Part shown: piece by piece, positions 24,683 through 33,018 of the stretch
Layout of the letters: the number at the start of each line of letters is the position of its first letter
How positions within the stretch are numbered: position 1 is the stretch's first letter
Source: Bacillus sp. AFS037270
Lineage (GTDB): Bacteria; Bacillota; Bacilli; Bacillales_B; DSM-18226
DNA: 33,733 nt
Direction of reading: 5' to 3'
NCBI RefSeq assembly: GCF_002585305.1
Contig: NZ_NUNF01000060.1
Location: 1 to 33,733, forward strand
Notes under the pieces: model-generated
What the model was told of the DNA's origin: nothing
The model's database searches: none
The model's input: the letters and a program-made list of their open reading frames with translations, nothing else
Made by a program: the position numbers and the translations under genes

Positions 24683-25826
24683 TGGAAAACGTCAAATGAA
24701 ATTATGTAATGCCTGCCGTTATTGCGAAGGATACTGTGCTGTATGGCAATCGATAGAGTTGCGCCGGGATTTTACTGATAATGACATGACTTATTTGGCT
24801 AATTTGTGCCATGATTGCCGGGACTGCTATTATGCATGTCCATTTACGACACCGCACGAGTTTGGCATTAACCCGCCAAAGTTGTTTGCTCAATTGCGCG
24901 AAGAAACATACCGAAAATATGCAAGCCCAAGAGTATTTGCCAAAGGACTCGGAGAAAAGCGCAGCGGCTTTTGGATCACATTTTTCTTTGGAATCATTTT
25001 AATGGTCGCATTAATTATAGGAACCAACGGAACTTCAGGACTTTTAAAGACGCATCTAGGAACAGGTGCATTCTATGAGTCTCTTTCTGAAGTTGTAATG
25101 ATTGTTGTTTTCTTGGCATTAGGAATTTGGATGGTTGGTGGCTGGATTATAGGAATGAGCAGATTCTGGCAAGATATTAAGTCACCAAAATCAGAGAAAG
25201 TTATCGGAAAAGATTTTGTTACTGGTACAAAATATGCGTTAAGCCTTCGCTATCTTGGTGGAGAAGGATCAGGCTGTACGTATCCAACTGACGAACCTTC
25301 GACTACTCGCCGTAAGCTTCACCATTTTGTATCTTATGGATTTATGCTAGATTTAGCTTCAACAGCATTAGGCGCATTTTATGCACACGTTTTACACATT
25401 CCAGCTCCCTATCCTCTGTACCATCCAGTAGTAATTCTAGGGATCCTGGGTGGACTAGGAATCATTATTGGGGTTGTTGGACTATTGGCTCTTAAAGCCA
25501 AAAGTGACTCTGAAGTCCATGATAAAGGTGCTCAACAGTCAGGAACTTCTTTTGCAGTTGTATTATTGACTGTTGCGGTAACTGGGATGATCTTGTTACT
25601 GGCTCGTGATACTGCTGCAATGGGAATTTTATTGGCAATCCATTTAGGAAGTGTTGCAGCTCTATTCTTTACAGCTCCATATACTAAATTTGCTCATTTC
25701 GTTTATCGTTATTTGGCACTTATTCGTTATGCACAAGAAGAAAGAATAGCAGCGGGTGCAGCACAAGAAGTAAAAACACAAAAACAACCTATTAAGCCTG
25801 GTGCAACAGTTATGAGTAAGCATTAA
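24657..25826 (+). CDS. tcuB: tricarballylate utilisation membrane iron-sulfur protein
   Basis: ATG 24657 follows GGGGAGG with nine bases between; an in-frame TTG at 24636 overlaps that site. The 389-residue protein has two 4Fe-4S motifs (C17-x2-C20-x2-C23-x3-C27 and C51-x2-C54-x2-C57-x3-C61), then about six membrane segments from residue 105 on. TcuB reoxidises the FADH2 of TcuA and passes electrons to the quinone pool. Overlap with tcuA implies coupled translation. No separate tcuC is present; the MFS gene would fill that role. Confidence 0.92.
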   Translation: MQSKELLDDGKRQMKLCNACRYCEGYCAVWQSIELRRDFTDNDMTYLANLCHDCRDCYYACPFTTPHEFGINPPKLFAQLREETYRKYASPRVFAKGLGEKRSGFWITFFFGIILMVALIIGTNGTSGLLKTHLGTGAFYESLSEVVMIVVFLALGIWMVGGWIIGMSRFWQDIKSPKSEKVIGKDFVTGTKYALSLRYLGGEGSGCTYPTDEPSTTRRKLHHFVSYGFMLDLASTALGAFYAHVLHIPAPYPLYHPVVILGILGGLGIIIGVVGLLALKAKSDSEVHDKGAQQSGTSFAVVLLTVAVTGMILLLARDTAAMGILLAIHLGSVAALFFTAPYTKFAHFVYRYLALIRYAQEERIAAGAAQEVKTQKQPIKPGATVMSKH

Positions 25827-25905
25827 TTAAAGGTTATATCTTTCAACGCAAGACGTACCACAACTATAAAAAATAAACAAGTTATGTTTAAAATATAAAA
25901 ATGAG

Positions 25906-25938
25906 AGGTTTCGCGTAATAAATAGCGAAGCCTTTTTG
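25906..25938 (+). terminator. terminator of the tcu genes
   Basis: AGGTTTCGC (25906-25914) pairs with GCGAAGCCT (25925-25933, one G-T pair), followed by five T residues. Confidence 0.85.
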
Positions 25939-26529
25939 TGCGCTAAGCAAATCGCTACATCGAAACAAATGACCAGACGGAAAAGAGAGTATCAGAATTT
26001 TTACCACCGGTAATATCCGTAAAAAATTGATTAGGTAAATATTAACGCTATCGAAGAGTACTATCGACGCTCTAGCAGCCATCTAGCCGTGAAAATGCCA
26101 AGGGTTTGGGTTGGTGTCATTTGGTGGCAACAAAACCAATCGTATTGCCACCAAAAACATCTGTTTATATCATATGAGTCTATAAGAAGCCTATTTAATC
26201 AACAACTTCAAATTGAAACTGTTATAATCGAATGCACCTGACGACCTTGAGAGGGTTGTGTCACTTGGATCAATAAGCTCATTGTCCCTTTGGATGACAA
26301 ATGGAAGAAGAGGAGGTATGTTTAAACCTCCTCAATTACTTGTTTAATCCCATTAATAAAATAAGAAAACTGATCACACTTTTGGTCACAACTTGGTCAC
26401 AGATTAGATGTTTTTATAATTAATTAGATAAAATTAAATGATATATGAATTGATAAAAAGTGCATTAAATCAAGACTTTACGGTATTATATAAAACTAAA
26501 TGTAATCAAACATGATACCTTCCCTCTAA
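25939..26529. other. gene-free right end of the island with inverted repeats
   Basis: No convincing gene is seen. It contains an 11-bp perfect inverted repeat TTTGGTGGCAA (26120-26130) / 26145-26155, a GAGGAGGT/ACCTCCTC hairpin (26310-26333), and direct repeats of TGGTCACA near 26382-26402. The minus strand of 26345-26400 could encode a short hydrophobic tail, but no gene precedes it. Confidence 0.5.
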
Positions 26530-26593
26530 CTTCAAAACTGCTTGAGCGGCTCGTGTAGTCGCTGCTGGGTTCGATTCCCAGGCGGTCCCGCCA
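26530..26593 (+). other. tRNA-Sec 3' portion, right att site
   Basis: This copy begins at the anticodon loop CTTCAAA (UCA at 26532-26534) and contains the 3' anticodon strand, a 7-bp variable arm (AGCGGCT/AGTCGCT), T stem CTGGG/CCCAG, acceptor 3' strand GCGGTCCC, G and CCA (26591-26593). Upstream bases do not form the 5' half at all. It is what an attachment site looks like when recombination occurs in the anticodon loop of selC. Confidence 0.75.
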
Positions 26594-26763
26594 TTTAATC
26601 AATTATATCAAGGGTTTGAACAGTTTTACTTTGATTAAAGTTTTTACATATTCCTTCACAGTCTTACCCCTATCTACTGACAAGACTGTAGAGGGGCTGT
26701 TTCCGAGACTGTAGAGAACGTTTCCTTTAACCTACGAATAATTATTTATTGGAGGTTATTTTT
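26594..26763 (+). repeat. integrase leader repeat, right copy
   Basis: Homologous to 10152-10318. It holds an inverted pair ACAGTCTT (26658-26665) / AAGACTGT (26682-26689) and a direct repeat GACTGTAGAG at 26684-26693 and 26707-26716 (23 bp apart), which may be integrase arm sites or an autoregulatory operator. Confidence 0.75.
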
Positions 26764-27748
26764 ATGCAATCAAAGGTTCTGTCAAAAAAGGTTAAGCCGA
26801 AACTAGGTAAGATTAGAGAAGGCTGTAAAAAGAAAACAAAGGCTGATTCAAATATCCTGACATTGGATGAGATGTTTAATAAATTTATGACTGCTAAGAA
26901 AACAGAAGGATTAGCAACTAGGACAATTGATGAGTACTACAATAATTATGCCTATCTCAAAGAGTTTCCTGGTGAAGAAATGACGAATGAGAACGTCACT
27001 ACGGAAGATTTTCAAGGCTATATTGGGTATATGCTTCATGATAAGGAACTTTCTCCTATGACTGTTAATATTCGCATTCGAAATATGCGAGCTTTCATTA
27101 GATATTGTCATAAGAAGGAATGGATTAATGAGCCTATCCATGAGGATTTTCAAGCCGATCAAAACACCTGAAGATACGCTGGAATCATTCACACCTGAAG
27201 TGGTTATACGGATATTGGATGTCATTGATGATACAACATACACCGGCTTCAGAAATAAAGTAATCATTTATGTGCTTTTAGATACGTTAGTTCGAATTTC
27301 TGAACTATGTGCAATGAAGCGGAGAAACGTAAATCTTGAAAAGGGTGAGATAATCCTTGAAGCAATGGACACAAAAACTAGAAAAGCCCGTATCGTGCCA
27401 ATAACAGAACCTACAATTGAATTAATGAAAGAATATATGGAAATTACCGAGGATTTTGATGATGAGCATTTATTTTTAACTTATGATGGACACGAAATAA
27501 ATCATGCTACTGTCAGAATTGACTTGAGAGACCTGGGAAGGGAAGCGGGTGTTAAAAAACGTGTCAGTCCCCATACATTCCGTCATACTGGGGCGTTATG
27601 GTATATAAAAAATGGTGGAGACCCGTTTAGCTTACAAAAGACTTTAGGGCATACAGATATGAGCATGACACGTAAATACATTCAGATGAGCAATATGGAC
27701 GTACAGGGACAACATAAGAAATTCTCACCTATAAATAATTTGGTATAA
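26764..27748 (+). pseudogene. tyrosine recombinase/integrase with a one-base frameshift
   Basis: ATG 26764 follows TTGGAGG. The first frame (26764-27171) carries a basic N-terminus and a SAM-like core-binding domain (about residues 35-130). The second frame continues to 27748 with the catalytic domain: Arg in RISELCAMKRRN, H-x-x-R in SPHTFRHTG, LGHTDMSMTRKY with the Tyr nucleophile. A run of four T at 27147-27150 splits the frame; three T would give an intact protein of about 327 residues. It may be a pseudogene, a sequencing error, or a slippage site. It lies directly after the right att site, as island integrases do. Confidence 0.85.
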
Positions 27749-27766
27749 AAACGTATATGGTTTTCG

Positions 27767-27797
27767 GCAGTCACTCTTAAGTGGCTGCTTTTTTTCT
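27767..27797 (+). terminator. terminator of the integrase gene
   Basis: GCAGTCACT (27767-27775), loop CTTA, AGTGGCTGC (27780-27788), then seven T residues. Confidence 0.9.
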
Positions 27798-27805
27798 TTA
27801 ACTGC

Positions 27806-27844
27806 TAACGAAAAAAGAACCCAAAGTGTGTACTATGGGTTCTT
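27806..27844 (-). terminator. minus-strand terminator A
   Basis: AAGAACCCA (27815-27823) and TGGGTTCTT (27836-27844) form a stem; the preceding A tract becomes a U tract on the minus strand. Confidence 0.6.
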
Positions 27845-27924
27845 CATCTACCTTCCACGGGTAATTATAACAAAAAATGCCATATTCAATTATTACTTAG
27901 TATAACCCGTTTGTCGAATTTAAA

Positions 27925-27963
27925 ACGAAAAAAACCCACACCAGGTGGACGATTGTGTGGGTT
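27925..27963 (-). terminator. minus-strand terminator B
   Basis: AACCCACAC (27933-27941) pairs with GTGTGGGTT (27955-27963). On the minus strand the stem is followed by seven U residues. Confidence 0.65.
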
Positions 27964-28140
27964 CTTAAATAATATTTTATCATTGGATTTAACTGGTCTA
28001 GTGAAAAAATGTATATGTCCGAAGTGTATTATTATACAACAAATCCTAAATTTTGTCAAAAAACGGTTGGATGGAAAAATTTTTTAAAATTATTTTTTGT
28101 TTCTTTTAACGTATTTTTTGTTCTTTATTGTTCGCTATTT

Positions 28141-28203
28141 TATGTTTTATAGTGCAATTTTTATGTTTTATAATGCAATTTTTATGTTTTATAAAGCAAT
28201 TTT
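28141..28203. repeat. 21-bp tandem repeat, three copies
   Basis: The unit TATGTTTTATARTGCAATTTT occurs at 28141-28161, 28162-28182 and 28183-28203, differing only at the R position and its neighbour. A 21-bp period puts each unit on the same face of the helix. It lies in a 590-bp gene-free region (27749-28334). Confidence 0.85.
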
Positions 28204-28296
28204 TAGTATTTTTTTTCTTCAATAGTATCAAAATAATAAGTTTTTACTTCCGAGCATTTTTGGAAATAGTAGTGTAATGAATATGGTGTTCAAAAG

Positions 28297-28325
28297 AAAA
28301 ACCCACAGATTGCCGTCTGTAAGTT
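28297..28325 (-). terminator. terminator of the DinB-like operon
   Basis: ACAGA/TCTGT stem (28305-28309 with 28316-28320) with flanking A tract that becomes U-rich on the minus strand, ten bases past the DinB-like stop. Confidence 0.7.
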
Positions 28326-28334
28326 TTGTTTGTT

Positions 28335-28829
28335 TTAAATACCCTTATTCTTTCTCTTATTCTGAATAATTCGTTGGTAGGATTTTATCGTCGCAAAATG
28401 CATACCTTCATGATATAAACAAAAACTGAGTAATTCTTCTACTGTTGATAAAGTAAGACCTGTTGACGTAGTAAAAGGTTTCTCGATAACTTCTTTTAAC
28501 CGTAATTCCAATGCTTGTTCGATCCTGTCGATTTGACTTTTTAATAATCGGATTAATTCGTTAATCGTTGGTAACGCCTGACTCCCCCAATTGGCTGGAC
28601 TTGTGCCAGTAGTAAATAATTCCGAAAAGTTATTTGGTATAATCATTTTTTCATTAATAAAATAATATGCGAACTTTTCTTGCACAACATATATATGTCC
28701 TATATTCCATTTTATATTATTATTGAATCCTTCTAGAATAAACAGTGATGCTTCATCGTTAATTTCTGTGACGCAATTAATTGTGTTTTCTCGAACAAAT
28801 CTTAATTGTTTAAAAATGTAGTTTTTCAT
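28335..28829 (-). CDS. DinB-superfamily protein
   Basis: AGGAGG lies seven bases before the ATG on the minus strand. The 164-residue protein fits the DinB four-helix fold: His45 in WNIGH and His140/His144 in YHEGMH are placed as the metal triad of that family. DinB-like proteins include thiol-dependent transferases and many uncharacterised members; no specific reaction can be given. It is the third gene of a minus-strand unit, 38 bp after the nitronate monooxygenase-like gene. Confidence 0.75.
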   Translation of the reverse strand: MKNYIFKQLRFVRENTINCVTEINDEASLFILEGFNNNIKWNIGHIYVVQEKFAYYFINEKMIIPNNFSELFTTGTSPANWGSQALPTINELIRLLKSQIDRIEQALELRLKEVIEKPFTTSTGLTLSTVEELLSFCLYHEGMHFATIKSYQRIIQNKRKNKGI

Positions 28830-28867
28830 CTTATTTCCTCCTGGGCAGGAACTATTCCAAAAATAAT

Positions 28868-29950
28868 TTAAATATATAAATTTATTTTTTTAACTTCTGC
28901 TACAATATTTTTAATAAATGATTCGACGGTTTGACTTTTGGCTAAGCTTGGACTTTGACCAGACCAAAGTGACATGAAATTTTGATTATTTTGTGCACTG
29001 GAAGTCTTTCTAAGATCCTGGGTTAATGTATTTTGAACTGGGAAATCTGGCAAAAGTGCTTCGTGCTCCTGCATTTCTAAAATAAATTTATTTTTAATTC
29101 CTCTTGCCCATTTACCAGAAAATGAACGAGTTAAAAGAGTTTGGTCTTCGTTAGCATTAAGAATTGCGTGTTTATGAACCTTATGTGCTCCACTTTCAAC
29201 GCAGGTCAAGAAAGCTGTACCCATTTGTACGCCCTTCGCTCCTAAGCAAATCGAAGCCATTAGCCCTCTCCCATCCATAATTCCTCCAGCAGCCACAACA
29301 GGGATGCTTACATTGTCCACAACCTGTGGGATTAGTGACATTAAACCAACTAAACTCTCTTGATCACCATCGATAAAGCTCCCCCGATGTCCACCAGCTT
29401 CACTGCCTTGAACAACAACAATATCCATTCCTGCTTTTTCATTTTCAACTGCTTCTCTAACAGTTGTAGCGGTTCCCATCAGAATAATGTTTGATTGTTT
29501 TAATTCAGTAATCACTTCTCTTGAAGGAATGCCAAATGTAAAAGAACAAATAGGAACCTTTTCTTCAATTATAACCTTAATTTGTTCATTAAATTTTTCA
29601 AGTACATTATTAAAAATAGGAAGTTCAAAGTCATCTTTTGGCTGTAATTTTAATTGTTGACGAATGGGGTTTAAGAGTTGGTTAGCCGATTTTATTTCAT
29701 TGTCTGTAACTTTAAATTCGTTAGGAACAAATAGATTAATACCAAACGGGTTTGAAGTTAACTGCTTTATTTCCCTAATTTGTTCCCGTATTTGAACAGG
29801 GGTCATATACCCTGCTCCAATCATTCCTAGTCCTCCAGAATTTGATACCTCAGCAACTAATTTCGAAGTTGTTACTCCGCCAGCCATAGGAGCTTGTATA
29901 ATTGGATATTTAATTTTCAAAAGTTCTGTCATTTCATCATTTAACATCAT
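28868..29950 (-). CDS. nitronate monooxygenase-like FMN enzyme
   Basis: Two adjacent ATGs (29950 and 29947) follow GAGGTG; the second has the better spacing. The 360-residue TIM-barrel protein begins KIKYPIIQAPMAGGV and contains QGSEAGGHRG with His188, the catalytic histidine position of class I nitronate monooxygenases, and GAKGVQMGTAFL for FMN phosphate binding. Such enzymes oxidise alkyl nitronates such as propionate-3-nitronate, a detoxification role. Some homologues act as enoyl reductases (FabK); the AGGHRG motif favours nitronate monooxygenase. It lies 21 bp downstream of the MFS gene. Confidence 0.85.
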   Translation of the reverse strand: MMLNDEMTELLKIKYPIIQAPMAGGVTTSKLVAEVSNSGGLGMIGAGYMTPVQIREQIREIKQLTSNPFGINLFVPNEFKVTDNEIKSANQLLNPIRQQLKLQPKDDFELPIFNNVLEKFNEQIKVIIEEKVPICSFTFGIPSREVITELKQSNIILMGTATTVREAVENEKAGMDIVVVQGSEAGGHRGSFIDGDQESLVGLMSLIPQVVDNVSIPVVAAGGIMDGRGLMASICLGAKGVQMGTAFLTCVESGAHKVHKHAILNANEDQTLLTRSFSGKWARGIKNKFILEMQEHEALLPDFPVQNTLTQDLRKTSSAQNNQNFMSLWSGQSPSLAKSQTVESFIKNIVAEVKKINLYI

Positions 29951-29971
29951 TACACACCTCGTTTTTCAATT

Positions 29972-31156
29972 TTATCTACTGATTAATTTTCCTTTAGATC
30001 TCCTCTCAAACTGAATTCCATTTAAAAGTAAACCTGCCCCAATTAAAACGACACTAGATGCTCCTATCAAAGCAGTATTAAAATTATGAGTGGATGATGA
30101 TAAGATTCCAGCAAGAGTTGGTCCTATCAACTGTCCAATAGCATAAATAGCGGTTAGTATGCCAATCGTCCGACTGCTATTAGATGGATTCATTTGTCGC
30201 CCCAATGTTGTAGCAAGTGTAGTGATACCCATAAACGTGGCTCCAAATAATAAAGCACTTAAGATAAAACTAGTTTTCGAAATCCAAAAGGCTGGCATGA
30301 CCATACCCAAGGATTGCAATGCCATTGCAAAAACTAAGGATTTAACGAAGCCACATTTTTTAGCTAGTATGGACCAGATAAGACAGGATGGAATAGCAGC
30401 CAAACCAACCATCATCCAAACTAAGGTTGCACCTTTTTGAAAGTATGAGGTCTTTTCAGCGATAGATACGATAAACGTTCCTGTAACAATGTAACCCAAT
30501 CCTTCTAAGCCATACGCAATAATCAACCAGATGAGCCATTTATTAGGGGGCGATTGTGTAATGATCTCTTGTTTAGTGTTTATCTCAACTGCGTTTGAGT
30601 TATCATCCAGCCAGAACCATACGAAGAAAACGAGGATTCCACTAACAACAGCTAGTCCTATCCAAGTTCCTTCCCAATGATATAAATGGTTAAAATTCGG
30701 AATTAGTAGACTGGATAAACAGATACCCAAACCTACCCCTCCATAAAATAAACCAGACCAACTTGTTTTGTTTATTGTAGCAAGTTTATCTAACACGATC
30801 CCAGAGGCTAGAACCAACACATAAGCACTGGAAACCCCCGATAGAAATCGAAGTACATACCAAAGGGAATGAGAGTATGTTAGACCCATTATGGCAGTGG
30901 TTAAGATACTGATGATTAGACTTATTTTTAAGATAATTACTCGATACTTCTTCAATGGTATCGCTCCTGCTAAAATTGCTCCAAGCAAATATCCAGCATA
31001 ATTACTAGCTGCTATATATCCTGCAACTGTATTCGAAAAAGAAAGATCTTTTTGCATAAGTGGAAGAATGGGAGTATAGGCAAACCTTCCAATCCCCATA
31101 GCAATGATTAGTGACAGTATTCCCCCTATTAATAAAAGAAAAGATTGCTTATTCAA
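29972..31156 (-). CDS. MFS transporter, YbfB/YjiJ type
   Basis: A TTG start follows GGAGG with seven bases between; no better start is near. The 394-residue protein has 12 membrane segments and the family opening GIGRFAYTPILPLMQKDL. It is the first gene of the minus-strand unit MFS - nitronate monooxygenase - DinB and is divergent from a LysR regulator, so it is probably controlled by it. Substrate unknown; export or uptake of a compound handled by the downstream oxidase is possible. Confidence 0.82.
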   Translation of the reverse strand: MNKQSFLLLIGGILSLIIAMGIGRFAYTPILPLMQKDLSFSNTVAGYIAASNYAGYLLGAILAGAIPLKKYRVIILKISLIISILTTAIMGLTYSHSLWYVLRFLSGVSSAYVLVLASGIVLDKLATINKTSWSGLFYGGVGLGICLSSLLIPNFNHLYHWEGTWIGLAVVSGILVFFVWFWLDDNSNAVEINTKQEIITQSPPNKWLIWLIIAYGLEGLGYIVTGTFIVSIAEKTSYFQKGATLVWMMVGLAAIPSCLIWSILAKKCGFVKSLVFAMALQSLGMVMPAFWISKTSFILSALLFGATFMGITTLATTLGRQMNPSNSSRTIGILTAIYAIGQLIGPTLAGILSSSTHNFNTALIGASSVVLIGAGLLLNGIQFERRSKGKLISR

Positions 31157-31233
31157 ATAAAAACCTCCAATAAAATGTTTATATTTAAATCATATCTCTT
31201 ATCTGGTATATTGAATAATACATAATATTGATA

Positions 31234-31260
31234 TTTGCCATCAGTTAATCAGATGGCAAA
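31234..31260. promoter_or_regulatory. perfect inverted repeat upstream of the LysR gene
   Basis: TTTGCCATC (31234-31242) and GATGGCAAA (31252-31260) flank a nine-base spacer in the divergent region, ending seven bases before the LysR ribosome site. It may be the regulator's own operator or an RNA hairpin that affects translation. Confidence 0.5.
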
Positions 31261-31278
31261 AAAGAGAGGAGGATTTTG

Positions 31279-32139
31279 ATGGATTTGCATACATTGAAAA
31301 TTTTCCAGACGGTTGCAAAGTTGGGGAGCATTTCACAAGCTGCAAGAGAGCTTCAATATGCACAATCTAATATCACCATGAAAATTCAGCAGTTAGAAAC
31401 AGATCTTCAAACAACCTTATTTTATAGGCATAATCGTGGCACTGCTTTGACAGCTAAAGGAAGCATGTTGTTAACATATGCAGAAAAAATTTTCGATCTT
31501 ATCGAGGAAACTAAACATGTGATGATGGATGACCAAACACCAAGAGGACCTTTAATTATTGGTTCAATGGAAACAACCGCTGCAGTTCGCTTACCAGTCC
31601 TATTTTCAAAGTATCATAAAGATTTTCCAGAGGTAGATTTAACTTTAAGAACAGGATCTACTGAACAAAATATTCAAGCTGTTCTTCAGTATGAACTTGA
31701 TGGAGCATTTGTGGCTGGACCTATCAATCATCCTGATCTCATTCAGAAAGAAGTATTTGAAGAAGAATTAGTTCTCATTACGGATAAAGATCATCCTCCT
31801 ATATCTTCAATTAAAGATGTTCAAACAAGGACACTGCTTGTTTTTCATAAAGGATGTGCTTATCGGGAAAAGTTTGAACAATGGTTACACCAAGAGAAGA
31901 TGATACCTAATAAGATAATGGAATTTGGCACTGTTGATGGGATAATAGGTTGTGTATCTGCTGGTCTAGGTATAAGTTTGCTCCCCTACAGTGTCATTGC
32001 AAAACATTTACAAGAAGGAACTCTTAAACAACATTCATTACCGAATCTTAATGGAAACATGAAAACAATGTTTATTTTTCGAAAAGAAACGTACCTGCAA
32101 CCGTCTTTATTAAAATTTATAGATATGTTAAAAAAATAG
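31279..32139 (+). CDS. LysR-family transcriptional regulator
   Basis: AGGAGGA lies five bases before ATG 31279. The 286-residue protein has the LysR helix-turn-helix (GSISQAARELQYAQSNITMKIQQLE) shown here only by its position (residues 17-41), then an effector-binding domain. It resembles the Bacillus CzcR/YwbI-like group. Divergence from the MFS-nitronate monooxygenase-DinB unit suggests it controls that unit. A 39-bp gap to murI leaves open co-transcription. Confidence 0.85.
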   Translation: MDLHTLKIFQTVAKLGSISQAARELQYAQSNITMKIQQLETDLQTTLFYRHNRGTALTAKGSMLLTYAEKIFDLIEETKHVMMDDQTPRGPLIIGSMETTAAVRLPVLFSKYHKDFPEVDLTLRTGSTEQNIQAVLQYELDGAFVAGPINHPDLIQKEVFEEELVLITDKDHPPISSIKDVQTRTLLVFHKGCAYREKFEQWLHQEKMIPNKIMEFGTVDGIIGCVSAGLGISLLPYSVIAKHLQEGTLKQHSLPNLNGNMKTMFIFRKETYLQPSLLKFIDMLKK

Positions 32140-32178
32140 ATGGACTTATAAAATTAATTGAAAAGAAGAGTGAAAGTA

Positions 32179-32982
32179 ATGAAAATTGGTTTTTTTGATT
32201 CGGGCATAGGTGGAATGACTGTACTTCATCAAGCATTGAGGTTTTTACCGAATGAGGATTACCTATTTTATGCGGATACCTTACACGTACCATATGGTGA
32301 GAAACCAAAAGAAGAAGTGAGGGAATATATTTTTAATGCAGTTGATTTTATGGCTAATCAAGGAATTAAAGCATTAGTCATTGCTTGTAATACTGCAACC
32401 AGTATTGCAGTAGATGATCTTCGCCAAAAGTATGATTTCCCTATTTTGGGTATTGAACCAGCCGTAAAACCTGCTGTTCAAAGCTGTGAGGGAAAACGAA
32501 AAAAAGTATTAGTTTTAGCAACTAATTTGACTCTAAGAGAGGAAAAGTTTCATAACCTTGTGAAAATTATATATCATCACGATATTGTTGAAAGTTTGCC
32601 CCTTCCTGGTCTTGTAGAATTTGCCGAGAAGTTTGAATTTAGAGAAGAGATAGTTGTTCCATATTTAAGGGAAAAACTAGGTGCGTTGGATTTAGAGGAG
32701 TACGTAACTGTTGTTCTTGGATGTACCCATTTTCCTTATTTTGAAAATAGTATAAAGAAAGTATTTACTGAAGGAGTAGACATTATTTCTGGGAGTATTG
32801 GAACTGCAAAGAATTTAAAACGAATTCTCGAAGCAAGGAATCAAATTAACGATGGAACAGGGGATATTTTGTTTTTTAAATCTGGTTTTAAAGTTGAAGA
32901 AAAAGAAACTTTATCTAATTATAATGAGTTGTTGGTATTGTTAGACGAACTCCAGCTTTGTCACCTAAACTTTAAAAGATAA
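32179..32982 (+). CDS. murI: glutamate racemase (YrpC-like)
   Basis: ATG 32179 is preferred over an in-frame TTG at 32158; GAAGAG lies upstream. The 267-residue protein has FFDSGIGG with Asp7/Ser8, ACNTAT with Cys70, and GCTHFP with Cys182, the two catalytic cysteines that invert L- and D-glutamate for peptidoglycan or poly-glutamate. It resembles the second racemase of B. subtilis (YrpC) more than RacE, from memory. The position beside a LysR gene, away from cell-wall genes, also suggests an accessory paralogue. Confidence 0.92.
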   Translation: MKIGFFDSGIGGMTVLHQALRFLPNEDYLFYADTLHVPYGEKPKEEVREYIFNAVDFMANQGIKALVIACNTATSIAVDDLRQKYDFPILGIEPAVKPAVQSCEGKRKKVLVLATNLTLREEKFHNLVKIIYHHDIVESLPLPGLVEFAEKFEFREEIVVPYLREKLGALDLEEYVTVVLGCTHFPYFENSIKKVFTEGVDIISGSIGTAKNLKRILEARNQINDGTGDILFFKSGFKVEEKETLSNYNELLVLLDELQLCHLNFKR

Positions 32983-33018
32983 TCACTCCAAAAATGTGTA
33001 CTGAAACCAATAAGGTTA

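Larger units (their letters stand above)
10064..26593 (+). mobile_element. selC-targeted genomic island with tricarboxylate catabolic cargo
   Basis: The two ends carry the same tRNA-Sec 3' portion (10088-10151 and 26530-26593), each followed by a homologous leader and the start of a tyrosine integrase gene (stub at 10319-10384, frameshifted full-length gene at 26764-27748). This tRNA 3'-end plus integrase arrangement, repeated directly, is what a site-specific element leaves when inserted in a tRNA gene. The interval holds a coherent catabolic cargo with its own regulator. The left integrase is destroyed, so this unit probably cannot excise alone; the right one may belong to a second element in tandem. 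Boundaries are inferred from the repeats only. Confidence 0.65.

Noticed and set aside
26345..26400. Minus-strand frame ending VTKSVISFLILLMGLNK, thought to be an old integrase tail
   Set aside because: Only a tail-like stretch is visible and no recombinase motif lies upstream on that strand.
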